Source: Notospermus geniculatus
Lineage: Eukaryota > Nemertea > Pilidiophora > Heteronemertea > Lineidae
Assembly (NCBI GenBank): GCA_002633025.1
Contig: NMRB01000847.1
Span: forward strand, 187,972 to 251,971
Direction: 5' to 3'
DNA: 64,000 nucleotides
The position numbers were made by a program, and so were the translations under genes. The stretch's first letter is position 1. Each line of letters starts with the position of its first letter. The notes under the pieces were generated by a model, which had not been told where the DNA came from, did not search any database, and saw nothing but the letters and a program-made list of their open reading frames with translations. Below, piece after piece: positions 21,941-31,239 of the stretch.

Positions 21941-22442
21941 CACTGGTGAACAGAAATATTAGGACATTTTCAAAATTCTAAGTCATTTTCCTCTTATGCC
22001 TTCCTTTTGTCTAACCACTCTAACCACTAATTAGTTTTCTTATTAATCAGAACATTTTTACCTTGGCAAGTGGGTTATATAATCCCCACTGATTGTCCAT
22101 ACAAAAGTTTATAGACAACGGGTTGCTGATCCATGGGCAACAAAGATAATTATGATGGGTGCCATTCAAGCCTCTCTACATGTAATTCAAAGCCTAAAGC
22201 TATTGGAGGGGAGAAGTATGGATGAAGCGCATCATGATTGTCTTTGTTATTCATCTATCAGCAACCCCATGTCAGTAACCTTCGGCATGGACAATCTCAT
22301 GGGATTATATAACCCACTTGCCAAGGTAAATTAATAAGATTAATAAGAAAAATAACTAGTGGTTAGAGACAAAATAAAGGAAAACAAAAGAGGAAAATGA
22401 CTTAGAATTCTGAAAGTGTCCTAATATTTCTGTCCACCAGTG
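21941..22442. mobile_element. Tc1/mariner-like non-autonomous element, ~140-bp TIRs
   Basis: The ends CACTGGTGAACAGAAATATT and AATATTTCTGTCCACCAGTG are flanked by TA. The inverted repeats extend through TTGGCAAGTGGGTTATATAA. No transposase frame. Same end consensus as 6722-7272. Confidence 0.8.
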
Positions 22443-23178
22443 TATATCCTGGTTACAATCAGGCTCCTTGACGTCAAACCTGAATCTCCATTAACTGGGT
22501 GACAGGGACACACCCGGTATCAATCGCAAAGTTAGTTTGTAGACGTACTTAACTAAGTGTTCGTGTATATCATTAGATTCTGTTGGCATAGTTAATGTGA
22601 GTAACAATCGTAGAAATAGAGAATATATGTAAAGAAAAAAGTTTTAAATTACACTTAATAAATGATTATTTCGATATATTTAGTGTTCTTGGTCGTTCCT
22701 GTTTTTATCAGAAGAAACATGTACAGGGTGTCCCAACAAAATGTCCCTGCCAAAACAGTCAACCTCAGAATCTAGGGTCCGTACTCTAGAAGCCTCCTTA
22801 ACTCTAAGGTCCACTTAAAGTTTTGATATTCTGCCCTGCAAACAATAGCTAAAGATAAACCTTAGAGTTAAAGGGAGATATCCGAAAGATATTGAGTTAT
22901 ATGTTAGGCCCAACCTCCTACATCGCATTGATTTGGAGGTATTCAAGAAAAACTGCTGTCCATTTATTTTTTGGGATGAGTGTACATCACACTGCTGTAC
23001 TATCACACTGCTGCACTATGTATTCCCTTGCTGTCGCCATCTGCAAGATTGCCGGCAAATTACTCCTCAACCAAGAACAACATGTAAAGCTGTACTTGTC
23101 TGGTGGACACGAACTCATCTGAATGGGGATCATAACTGTGATAGAGGGCAGCACACAGTAATCAGGTCCTGTACAATG
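22443..23178. other. Intergenic, dispersed repeat fragments only
   Basis: Short open frames without domains. It includes sequence related to 60400-60460 (AAAACTGCTGTCCATTTATT and complement) and the left part of the repeat shared with 4266-4430. Confidence 0.4.
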
Positions 23179-23294
23179 GGTCATATGGATAAAGACTAGC
23201 AAATGCTTTTACTTCAGATTTGTACAGCATTGCCTAGTGCATTTGTATTGCAAAATTCAAGTAAAAGCATTTACTAGTTTTCATTCATATGACC
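23179..23294. mobile_element. 116-bp palindrome flanked by CAATG target duplication
   Basis: GGTCATATGG at the left and TCATATGACC at the right, with AAATGCTTTTACTT and its complement inside. CAATG occurs at 23174-23178 and 23295-23299. The paralogous repeat at 4321-4325 has one CAATG and no insert. Confidence 0.75.
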
Positions 23295-23529
23295 CAATGA
23301 ATGCCTTTTGTGTGGGAAATTGGTCAGGACCTGAATGTCCCCCTTTCAATTCAATAGATTTACATGTAACTACTACTGACACCTATTGAGGCAGTGAGTT
23401 GGGCTCCTCATTGCGGTAAAATTAATGCGGTAAGAATCTTTTGTTGGGAGACGCTTCATATCGGGTTAGGCCTACATAAGATCTACAGTGACCCCTATCG
23501 GTGAGGGAGCAAACCCTTCCCTTTTCTGC

Positions 23530-23566
23530 ATGGCGGACCGAGTGGACGACATTGTTTCGCTCCTGA
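23530..23566 (+). CDS. Possible first coding exon of an unknown gene
   Basis: ATGGCGGACCGAGTGGACGA begins a 37-base open stretch (M-A-D-R-V-D-D-I-V-S-L-L) ending at a consensus GTAAGT donor. The ATGGCGGAC start context is common for metazoan first exons. There is no identifiable downstream exon, and the phase (1) does not fit the receptor exon at 30802. Speculative. Confidence 0.22.
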
Positions 23567-23969
23567 GTAAGTTCGTTTATGTTTTTCGTTCTATGTAGTA
23601 GCAGAAGGGCTACTGGTAGGCGATCCGTGTCATCTGGTTATTGCCATTCAACGGTGTCCATTTGGCGCGGTAAGGGCCGAGTACTAACGAGTGAGGGTCG
23701 TCAGTTTTGGTTGAGGCATAATCGGGAGAGGACCCATATGCAACATGTAGGGAAAGGGCCTACATGCAAAGCCACACGTATTGTGGTGCATGTGTGTGGT
23801 CAAATGTTCCCTTTTGGCGCATGCTTAGTGGCGTCGGCCTGTCTTTGTTGTTGTTGGGTCGAACTTTGGGCATTGACATCAGTCTGTTCTTTTCAACGTC
23901 GATATTTCATGTTTATTGAGCAGCTGTTGGGCTTTGCGGATAACAAGTAAATTGTTTTTCGGAACCAGC

Positions 23970-24107
23970 GACCTTATTCACGAAGCTTCCGTAACTTACA
24001 GCAGTGCGCAAACTATTGTCCTTTTGCGGACAACCTATTGTTCACTATCGACTTGACAAAGGATTTGCGTACCCTTAAAGGTACGGGGGCTTTGTGAATA
24101 AGGTCCC
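23970..24107. repeat. Fold-back with GACCTTATTCACGAAGC ends
   Basis: GACCTTATTCACGAAGCTTC pairs with GGGGCTTTGTGAATAAGGTC; inner CTTTTGCG/CGCAAA motifs also pair. It lies just outside the Polinton-like element. Confidence 0.65.
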
Positions 24108-24130
24108 AGGTCTGCATCCATGTATACATG

Positions 24131-24301
24131 AGTATAAGGGAACCGAGGGGATCTGGACGGAAGAGGAAGATTAGCCGCACCCCCCAGGCTAAAATACACT
24201 AAAATATCCCTATTTCCGGGCTGTTTCCAAAAACTATACCTACCTAAACTTGCAAACTAATAAAATCTCTTCCGTCCAGATCCTTTCACTTTCCTTATAC
24301 T
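24131..24301. repeat. Left terminal repeat, itself a 171-bp palindrome
   Basis: It begins AGTATAAGGG and ends CCTTATACT. GGATCTGGACGGAAGAG near the start pairs with CTCTTCCGTCCAGATCC near the end. About 25 further bases (ATAAAATTCTCGAAATCTCG) also match the other terminus. Confidence 0.85.
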
Positions 24302-24334
24302 ATAAAATTCTCGAAATCTCGAAAAAAATTTAAA

Positions 24335-25195
24335 CTTTTGTTCATTTGGAACGCTGTTCAAAATATTGTGAACGCCGTGATAGATTTTAGGCCCTTTTTT
24401 GGACCTTTCAACCAAACCCTCCGGAAGGTTCGCGATATCATGTCAAACCCTGTGGAATCACTGATTTCTTACCTATCTAAGGTTTCTCTTCTCTTTTATA
24501 GTGCATCAAATCACTCTTGAAAAGTTTCATGGTTTGACCTAGATCAACTTTACAAATTAAACCCCCTCCAACTCCTAAACGGTATTTCCTAGATTAACGA
24601 AGTGATGTTTTTTACCATCAGTATTAGTCAGCCAATTTTACTATATTTTTTATTTTTCGCAAATCTATTGTAAAAAATTATTATAAACAAAAATCTATCA
24701 TCATATCTTATACTTTAAGTTTGTCCTAACTGAGCTATCGCAGCGCCATCTCTGGGTTACTACAAGAACTAACTTGGCTATCGCAGCGCCATCTCTTGTG
24801 AAAAGTAGGAACTAAAGTTTCAACAGTGCTGCCATCTCAGGTTAGAAGTGGGAACTAAATTTTACTTTTTAAATGTGTTCTAAACTCAAGGACTTTTTCA
24901 TTTTCGATCCGTATAATTCAGAAATAGCCCCTGCAATTACTATCTTATCTCTATTTTTATAGCACAAGTGTAAAATTTCTAAACACTTTTCAACTTTGTT
25001 CACGCTCGGCGATTCAGGATCGTTTTTTGAATCACTCATTTATAAATAAAAAAGATTTTGAATAAGAAATATATATACGAGTACGAGAGGAGTGAGGAGT
25101 AAAAGTGAGGAGTGAGGAGTAAAAGTGTTTTTTATTTATTCTCAGGGTTTAAACACATTCCATTAAAAAAATTATGTTAATTATAAATCAATTAA
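24335..25195. other. Polinton-like element, AT-rich leader without a gene
   Basis: Contains three imperfect repeats of a GCTATCGCAGCGCCATCTC-like phrase at about 24736-24840 and a GAGTGAGGAGTAAAAGT tandem repeat at 25088-25125. No long open frame. Confidence 0.6.
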
Positions 25196-25999
25196 ATGTC
25201 TGAAACACCTACATATTGTCGCAATTGTAAACGATTTGGACTAATTAGCAGTAATAATAACTTTTTCTGTGTTTACTGCAATTCTCAGATATGCTACTCA
25301 AAGCCTGAAAACTATAATGTAGGGTGTCATATAAATAATAAACTCATTCATTTGAATAATATTTTTAAAACACTTTTATCTAAACAATGTAGTCAACAAT
25401 TAATAGATTCTGTTAAGTTGGATATAAAATCTAAAAATCTTTCTGTTGATCAAATAACTAGTGAATATATTAGTAGTTTTTTAGAAAGAGAATTTAATTA
25501 TAAAAAAAAGAATTATAAATTGGAGTATGAAATAGTTAATCGTGTATTTGACATTAAATCATTGGCTAAATTTGATATCATAAGAATAACTAACATTTTT
25601 TTAAAATTCGTTAAGTTTGCTTTCGATCAAAAGATAGGTAAGAATTTAAACTACAAGTTCTATTTAAACAAGATTTTAGAACTTGAAGGGTTAGAAAATA
25701 TCATTGCTTCTAGAACTATAAAAAACCACTATAAAAATAATTTCAATGAATTATGTTGGTACAAGTTTCTTATGAAAGAAGAAAATAAGAATCCAAGATG
25801 CCATTGTAGCCTTGAGTTGTATGATAAAGATGATGAAAATATAATTTATGGTAGAGATCATTGTTCATGTGTAAAAATACAACAATACAGGTGCTGCCCA
25901 TTAATATCTCGGCCGGTATTTCAACCAAATAAGTTTCCTATAACTATTTATATTTCAAATGTAATGTATTTCAAACATAGTTTTACGGAGAATAAGTAG
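25196..25999 (+). CDS. Zinc-ribbon protein, possibly VLTF3-like late transcription factor
   Basis: Uninterrupted 267-codon frame in the Polinton-like element. An N-terminal zinc ribbon has Cys8, Cys11, Cys25 and Cys28 (C-x2-C-x13-C-x2-C). A lysine- and asparagine-rich middle follows, including a N-Y-K-F-Y-L-N-K-I-L-E-L-E stretch at about residues 156-168 and an aromatic segment (ELCWYKF). The C-terminus is cysteine-rich (CHC, then HCSC, then CC), perhaps a second metal site. The overall order resembles the VLTF3-type transcription factors of large DNA viruses and some virus-like transposons, but that link rests on gist, not a search. If right, it would activate late genes of the element. It ends overlapping the convergent C2H2 ORF by 17 bases. 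Confidence 0.6.
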   Translation: MSETPTYCRNCKRFGLISSNNNFFCVYCNSQICYSKPENYNVGCHINNKLIHLNNIFKTLLSKQCSQQLIDSVKLDIKSKNLSVDQITSEYISSFLEREFNYKKKNYKLEYEIVNRVFDIKSLAKFDIIRITNIFLKFVKFAFDQKIGKNLNYKFYLNKILELEGLENIIASRTIKNHYKNNFNELCWYKFLMKEENKNPRCHCSLELYDKDDENIIYGRDHCSCVKIQQYRCCPLISRPVFQPNKFPITIYISNVMYFKHSFTENK

Positions 26000-26207
26000 G
26001 TAAATCTATTTTAAAGTTTTCACACATAAGCTTTACAAGAAAGGTAAGATAATCGATTTTTAGATTTAATTGCGGTTTTCTCTCGAATGTCTTTCCTATA
26101 ACTCGTGTAACGCCTGCAGATTCTCGATGAACGTTTGCTTTATGCCTTTCTAAGGTGTATTTTGTTGCAAAATTCCCGTCACATTTTTCACATTTATAAC
26201 CTGACAT
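25983..26207 (-). CDS. Small C2H2 zinc-finger protein
   Basis: A 74-codon frame, convergent with and overlapping the end of the zinc-ribbon ORF. It starts MSGYKCEKC and contains one finger: Cys6, Cys9, an F-x-x-K-Y-x-L core, His22 and His27. A basic stretch and a hydrophobic C-terminal segment (DYLTFLVKLMCENF) follow. A single finger at the extreme N-terminus is a common layout for small DNA-binding or structural proteins of viruses and Polintons. The compact overlap and shared base composition suggest it belongs to the element. Function unknown. Confidence 0.6.
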   Translation of the reverse strand: MSGYKCEKCDGNFATKYTLERHKANVHRESAGVTRVIGKTFERKPQLNLKIDYLTFLVKLMCENFKIDLPTYSP

Positions 26208-26214
26208 TTATAAT

Positions 26215-27130
26215 TCAAAAAATATACTTCTTGAACAGAACTAAAAATCAACTGGAATCAACTACCTAGTTATTTTCTTAGTTCGCCCCTGTTTACAACA
26301 ACAAAGGTGCAACTAAAAATCAACAAAGGTGCAACTAAGACACAAGATTGTTAAGTTCTTGTTGATCCAGCTTTGCTGGCGTTGCACGATTCTTAGTTAG
26401 GCCTAGTATGTTCTAGTTGCAACTAGGGTGCACTTTAGTTAAGCTAGTTACAGACAAAGGTGCACTTTAGTTGATTTTAGTTACTTGTTATTGCTAACTA
26501 TCTTGAACTAGAATTAACTAACTTTTAACTAGATTTTAACTATTTTCAACTACTTGTTAAGTTAGTTAAAATCTTGTTAAATGTTAGTTAGATCTAGTTA
26601 GTTTTAGTTGCAACTAGAATCGAACAAGAAATCAACTAAAAAACAACTAAAAGTAACTGCTTGTTTCAACTACTTGTTAAGCTAGTTAAAATCTTGTTAA
26701 ATTTTAGTTAGATCTAGTTAGTTTTAGTTGCAACTAGAATCAACTAAAATTCAACTAAAAATCAACTAAAAGTAACTACCTGTTGAAAATAGTTAAAATA
26801 TAGTTAAAAGTTAGTTAATTCTTGTTAAAGTTAGTTAGCAACAAAAAACAACAAAAAATAGACAAGCATAACTAGGTAGTTACTTTTAGTTGATTTTTAG
26901 TTGATTTCTTGTTGATTCTAGTTGCAACTAACTTAACTAGCTTTTGACTAGATTGTAACAAGATTTTTACTATTTTCAATAGGTAGTTACTTTTAGTTGA
27001 TTTTTAGTTGATTCTAGTTGCAACTAAAAGTAACTAGATCTAACTAAAATTTAACAAGATTTTAACTAATTAAACAGGTAGTTCAAACAAGCATAGCTAG
27101 GTAGTTACTTTTAGTTGATTTCTTGTTACA
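26215..27130. repeat. Self-complementary TAGTTGCAACTA minisatellite, ~0.9 kb
   Basis: Low-complexity sequence composed almost only of AACTA/TAGTT words (AACTAGAATCAACTAAAA, TTTTAGTTGATTTTTAGTTG, GTTAGTTAAAATCTTGTTAA). The left half favours one orientation and the right half the complement, so the block can fold back extensively. Non-coding. Confidence 0.8.
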
Positions 27131-27235
27131 TATTGCTCATTGAACTTTTGTTTACGCTCTGAGATTAAGTGCAGGATATAATTCCTTCAAACATTCAAAT
27201 TTTATTTCAACTTCATTATAAATATTTTTCCCCTC

Positions 27236-27580
27236 ATAAATGTTTATCCGTGTTTTTTCTGTGTTTTTCAGTGGTTTAGTGTTTTGCCTAAAATTTAATG
27301 ATTTTTTTCTGAGTAAACAGCAAAATCGTGAAAAAAGTGCTCAAATTTTAACTTTTTACAGGTGTTTTCATGAGTATCACAAAGTGACAGCAAAGCTGAA
27401 TAAGGGATTTTTCGATGTTTTGGCGTGTCGTTTTGTGTGAGTGTTTTTTTCATGTTTTTGCCTCGAATTTCATGATTTTTCTCTGTTTTTCATGAAAAGC
27501 TACTTTGTCAGTAAACAGCAAAATCGTGAAAAAAGTGTTCAAATTTTAGCTTTTTACAGGTGTTTTCATGATTTTCGGTA
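27236..27580. repeat. Two direct repeats with AGTAAACAGCAAAATCGTGA
   Basis: A unit of about 190 bp containing CAGCAAAATCGTGAAAAAAG and TTTTTACAGGTGTTTTCATG occurs twice in tandem, diverged. No gene. Confidence 0.7.
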
Positions 27581-27605
27581 GCTGAAATATTCCAGCTTCT
27601 TGCAT

Positions 27606-28675
27606 CTATTAGAGTTGTTGCCTATTCCTAACAGTTGAGGTGCCAAGCACTGCAGAGGGAAATCTGACCAGACCTATTATTACTATAATCAGTTCAGTTA
27701 GGCCTACAGAGTGCACTGACCCCAAATTAGGTCAGCTCACTCTCAGAAACAGGACAATATGTTACATCATATCAGTGCGGTGTATTACTGCAACAACCAG
27801 ACCACTCTGTGTATTACGTCTTTGCCAAGTGAATTAAGATGGGCTAGGGTGAGCTGCTCAGCAGTGAACTACAGTGAGCACTCAGTGAAGTGGTGCTTTG
27901 TACCAGTTTGTAACACGCATTGCTGGGATGAAAAGAAATATTCTCACGATGACAATAGCCAGGCATTTTGCCTCAAATCAAGATGACATACACCTGTACC
28001 TTTAATACTCAATACTAAGTGGTTCTATCTTTTTCATTACGCCTCCCAATGCACCTTATTACCATTCTCACTGAACCACTTAATTTAGTATGCACTTCAA
28101 TTTTCATATTGGCCATGATATTTGGTGTGAATGAGGTGTACGTAACAACAGCCATCACAGGAATGCTACCAAGTTTGGCTGTATGTTCGGCGGCCAGACA
28201 ACCAAATTTGGAGGAATATGCCTCGTCTGCCCGGAAACACTCTTGGTATCACTTCATCTGTTACACCTTGGAGGTTCCTCCAAGGTTACCCTATCTCTTC
28301 TCACTGCCATGGCCAACTGTCAACTGCTGATCAACTGTTGAATGCAGATACCATTCACTACTGTCTGGCCAAGCACTGCATGGCTCAACTGCTGTATGCA
28401 AATTTTGAGGGCCACCTTATTTCAGGAACTAAACAGCGACACAAAACACTTCCCTTCATTCAATCACGTCAGAAATACAAGGACACACTGAGTTCACCTT
28501 TCATGTAATGTAATGCAGGCCTAGTTGTCTCTGATGTAAGAACAACCTCATGTCAAAAGTATCACCTGGCTTACCTCATAGGGGCACTTTCTTAAAATAG
28601 GCCTGTAATACTGTGTCAGATTTCCCTCTGCAGTGCTGGGACCTCAACTGTTAGGAATAGGCAACAACTCTAATG
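27606..28675. mobile_element. 1.07-kb TIR-bounded insert inside the Polinton-like element
   Basis: The left end (ATTAGAGTTGTTGCCTATTC) and its complement at the right continue as inverted repeats for about 60 bp, to CAGAGGGAAATCTGA. The interior has higher GC and vertebrate-like AGGCCT words typical of the host sequence, unlike the AT-rich carrier. Open frames inside are short and unrecognised. No clear target duplication (flanks GCATCT and GGTTTC). Confidence 0.65.
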
Positions 28676-29327
28676 GTTTCATTCCGATTGATGTGTGAAA
28701 TGTATTATTATAACCTTTCACTAAATCTGGTAAAATATCCAACCATTTGTCTGTCTCTTTTGCTGTAAAGTACTTCCACATTCTTGTTTTTAAAGTTCTA
28801 TTGAACCTTTCAACTACTGCAGCGTTTTTATCCGAAAATGAGGAAAACCATTCTATATCATTTTTAGTTAGTAACTCCTTTAAATGTTTGTTGTAAAATT
28901 CCTTACCGTCATCGAACTGTATTTTCTCAGGTTTTGACTCTTTAAAAATAGTTTTGAATAAATCTTTAACCTCTTCACCTCTCTTACTTTTTAAAGCTAT
29001 AGCCCAAGCGTATCTACTGAATAAATCGATTACAGTTAAGATATATTTATAATTTTTATTATTTTTTTCATAAGCTTGCATATCGACTAAATCCGCTTGC
29101 CACTGCTGACCTATGTAAGAGACCATTGTTTTTCTGAATAAGAATTTTTTATGAATCGGTTTATGTAATTGATAAGTTGGTAAATTATCTAAAAATTCTT
29201 TCACTTGTTTATATTTTATAAGTTTTTTATCCTCTTTAACTTTTTTCCAAATTTTCGCAATATTTGTATAAGCGACGAGACTTTCAGGATTGAAATATAG
29301 GTTTCTGAGGTACTGTTCTGTATCCAT
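28644..29327 (-). CDS. Polinton-type retroviral-like integrase (rve), C-terminus lost
   Basis: A 227-codon frame next to the right terminus, reading away from it. The integrase core is clear: Asp79 in W-Q-A-D-L-V-D, Asp139 in F-D-D-G-K-E-F, and Glu173 in V-V-E-R-F-N-R-T-L-K, a D,D-(34)-E triad typical of DDE integrases. I-D-L-F-S-R-Y-A-W lies between the first two. The enzyme would cut and join element ends to target DNA. The last eight codons and the TGA lie within the terminal repeat of the 1.07-kb insert, so the natural C-terminal region (often a chromodomain in Polintons) is missing. I saw no continuation beyond the insert. Confidence 0.85.
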   Translation of the reverse strand: MDTEQYLRNLYFNPESLVAYTNIAKIWKKVKEDKKLIKYKQVKEFLDNLPTYQLHKPIHKKFLFRKTMVSYIGQQWQADLVDMQAYEKNNKNYKYILTVIDLFSRYAWAIALKSKRGEEVKDLFKTIFKESKPEKIQFDDGKEFYNKHLKELLTKNDIEWFSSFSDKNAAVVERFNRTLKTRMWKYFTAKETDKWLDILPDLVKGYNNTFHTSIGMKPLELLPIPNS

Positions 29328-29360
29328 TTATTTATTTTTCGAGATTTTGAACAGTTTTAT

Positions 29361-29531
29361 AGTATAAGGAAAGTGAGGGGATCTGGATGGAGGAGATTTT
29401 ATTAGTTTGCAAGTTTAGGTAGGTCTAGTTTTTTGAAACAGCCCGGAAATAGGGATATTTTAGTGTATTTTAGCCTTCTCTTTGCGGCTAATCTTCCTCT
29501 TCCGTCCAGATCCCCTCACTTTCCTTATACT
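29361..29531. repeat. Right terminal repeat, itself a 171-bp palindrome
   Basis: Exact length match to the left terminus, in inverted orientation. It begins AGTATAAGGAAAGTGAGGGG and ends with its complement. Confidence 0.85.
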
Positions 29532-30801
29532 GCTGTGAAATGGCGGCGATTTCGTATGATATTTACATTGTCCGAGAAAATCGCCAATAAAAAGAGTTAG
29601 AATCATTGGAATTTAATGAAACTCAAATATGATATTCTCAACAAATGTCACTTGAGCCTGTGAAAATTTGAATTGGCTCCTATGTGTAGTTTTTGAATTA
29701 TTTGGCAAAATGTATGTACAGTCGATGTACAGGACGTGTACAGAAAATTTAATTGTGGACCTAGCCCGAAGACGAGATGACACGATATTTGTGATTATCC
29801 CGCCATCACGGACGGTCATGATGAGGTGGCACTTTTTCTGTTCAGTAAACAAAAGCACCGATCAGATGTCAGTGTCAAGTGTTTATGGCGGTTGACCCAA
29901 AATAACATGTTCGTATCTGGGGTAGTGGATGGTTAATACAGGGAGGTTGGCTAATTGAAGTCTGGCATCGATTTCTATCTAATTGAAGTTGCTGATGACT
30001 TGTAAAATCTCAAAGAGTGTCGTCATTTCAGGCATTTTGTCAGGCCTGGGGTTGGTTTCCTCATAATTTGCACATGTTTCTATACGGTAGTATTTCTTAA
30101 GCACAATGATCTGAAGGTTCAGTATAGTATGTAGTCTCGCTTGGCCAGACGCTACGGGCTCACCCCTTTCGGTAAATCACACTCCGCGTCTGGCTCTTTT
30201 AGAGAATAACAGTCGTGAAGACCGCGTGGTGGCAGCACGGGTCCTTGGGTTTTCCCAACCTCGCTCGCTTTTTGACAATATGGCGAGTGGCCCAAGGTTG
30301 TCTGAGCGAACTATACCCCTGCGGGCCGAGGTTGGGTTTTTCCTGGAAGTAATTTCCGCGGGAATTATGAGTGAGAAAGCGTGGTGATTGGCTGGAGTCC
30401 AGTGGAGCGCCATCTAGTGGTGTTACCGGCTTTTGAGCCCCAAATGTGCCAGTGTGTTGGAGACCGGGACGTCGGATACACACTGGGGCCGAGTGTATAT
30501 AGTATGCCGATTACTTCGGGCTCTCTTTGAATCTCTACTGCGTGTAAATGCCCACTCCCTCAACGGGAGGCCTAAACATGAGACAAGGACATGACACTTT
30601 GCTGTTTGAAGGACAGTTGACAATAAATGCATTGTTCCTTTTCCGAGAAAAACTCGCCAAAGAAATCACCATTCGCCATCCGCCAGGTTTTACCGATCCC
30701 CTTTCTGAAATCAACATAATGTGGCTTTGAGTCTTTAGAATCACTCATTTTGTGTTCTATCACCGTTTTTCTGATATGAGAAAACGAATCCTGTTCTGCA
30801 G
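29532..30801. other. Gene-free interval between the Polinton-like element and receptor exons
   Basis: No exon of the receptor was found here. Open frames on the minus strand at 30177-30744 have no recognisable domain. Confidence 0.5.
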
Positions 30802-31025
30802 CCTCATGTTCTGGACGAACACACACACCTATCGTCCAAATATCGAGAGCGCCTGGATGAATGGCCGGCATCGACAAGTTCTCATCAGCACGAAACTCGG
30901 AAATCCAACCGGTCTGGCGATCGATTATATCATGCGGCATAGGATTTACTGGTGTGATGAGAAGAAGAACACGATTGAGTCGATGAAGTATGACGGCACG
31001 GACAGGGTCATAGTCGTCGGTCGAG
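30802..31025 (+). CDS. LRP2/megalin-like receptor, YWTD propeller exon
   Basis: Exon after TTCTGCAG, entering in phase 2, with donor GTAGGT and phase 1 out. It encodes LDL-receptor class B (YWTD) repeats of a six-bladed propeller: M-F-W-T-N then P-N-I-E-S-A-W-M-N-G-R-H-R-Q-V-L-I, followed by N-P-T-G-L-A-I-D and R-I-Y-W-C-D-E-K-K-N-T-I-E. These match the blade consensus (f/yWTD, I-x-x-x-x-M-D-G, P-x-G-L-A-V-D, Y-W-x-D). In the family this propeller releases ligand at endosomal pH. Preceding exons of what should be a very long ectodomain are not visible upstream. Confidence 0.85.
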
Positions 31026-31239
31026 GTAGGTAAGATGGAATCGTATTTCAGTCGCGGAGCTTCAGCGTCCGACTCCCGGTCAAATCGTAGATGCCTACAT
31101 CGTTGATTCATACCCCGACGTCCGGCCAGCATTTTGACTTAATTATCTCAAGATTCACCCAAAGTCCCACGATTGGATGCCGTTCTCTGCTGATGAACCT
31201 GAAGGATTTGTCAGGCTCTCCATTCACTGACCAGCTATA

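Larger units (their letters stand above)
24131..29531. mobile_element. Polinton/Maverick-like element, 5.4 kb, internally deleted
   Basis: Terminal inverted repeats of about 195 bp (identity above 90% by eye) start AGTATAAGG and enclose a retroviral-type integrase gene next to one end, a C2H2 finger ORF and a zinc-ribbon ORF. Integrase adjacent to the TIR and AG..CT termini are features of Polintons. Protein-primed DNA polymerase, packaging ATPase, capsid and protease genes of a full 15-20-kb element are absent, so this is a deletion derivative or a related small element. Flanking bases (TACATG and GCTGTG) do not form the expected 6-bp target duplication, so the ends may have been rearranged. 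AT content is far higher than in the surroundings. Confidence 0.72.

Noticed and set aside
26215-27130. CRISPR-like array
   Set aside because: Repeats are short, overlapping words without uniform spacers, in a eukaryotic transposable element; no cas genes.
27640-28508. Host gene inside the 1.07-kb insert
   Set aside because: Open frames are short, overlap in different frames and lack domains or splice sites; the TIRs explain the block as a mobile element.
30572-31132. 186-codon minus-strand frame
   Set aside because: Largely antisense to the receptor YWTD exon, whose plus-strand splice sites and motifs are clear; no domain on the minus strand.
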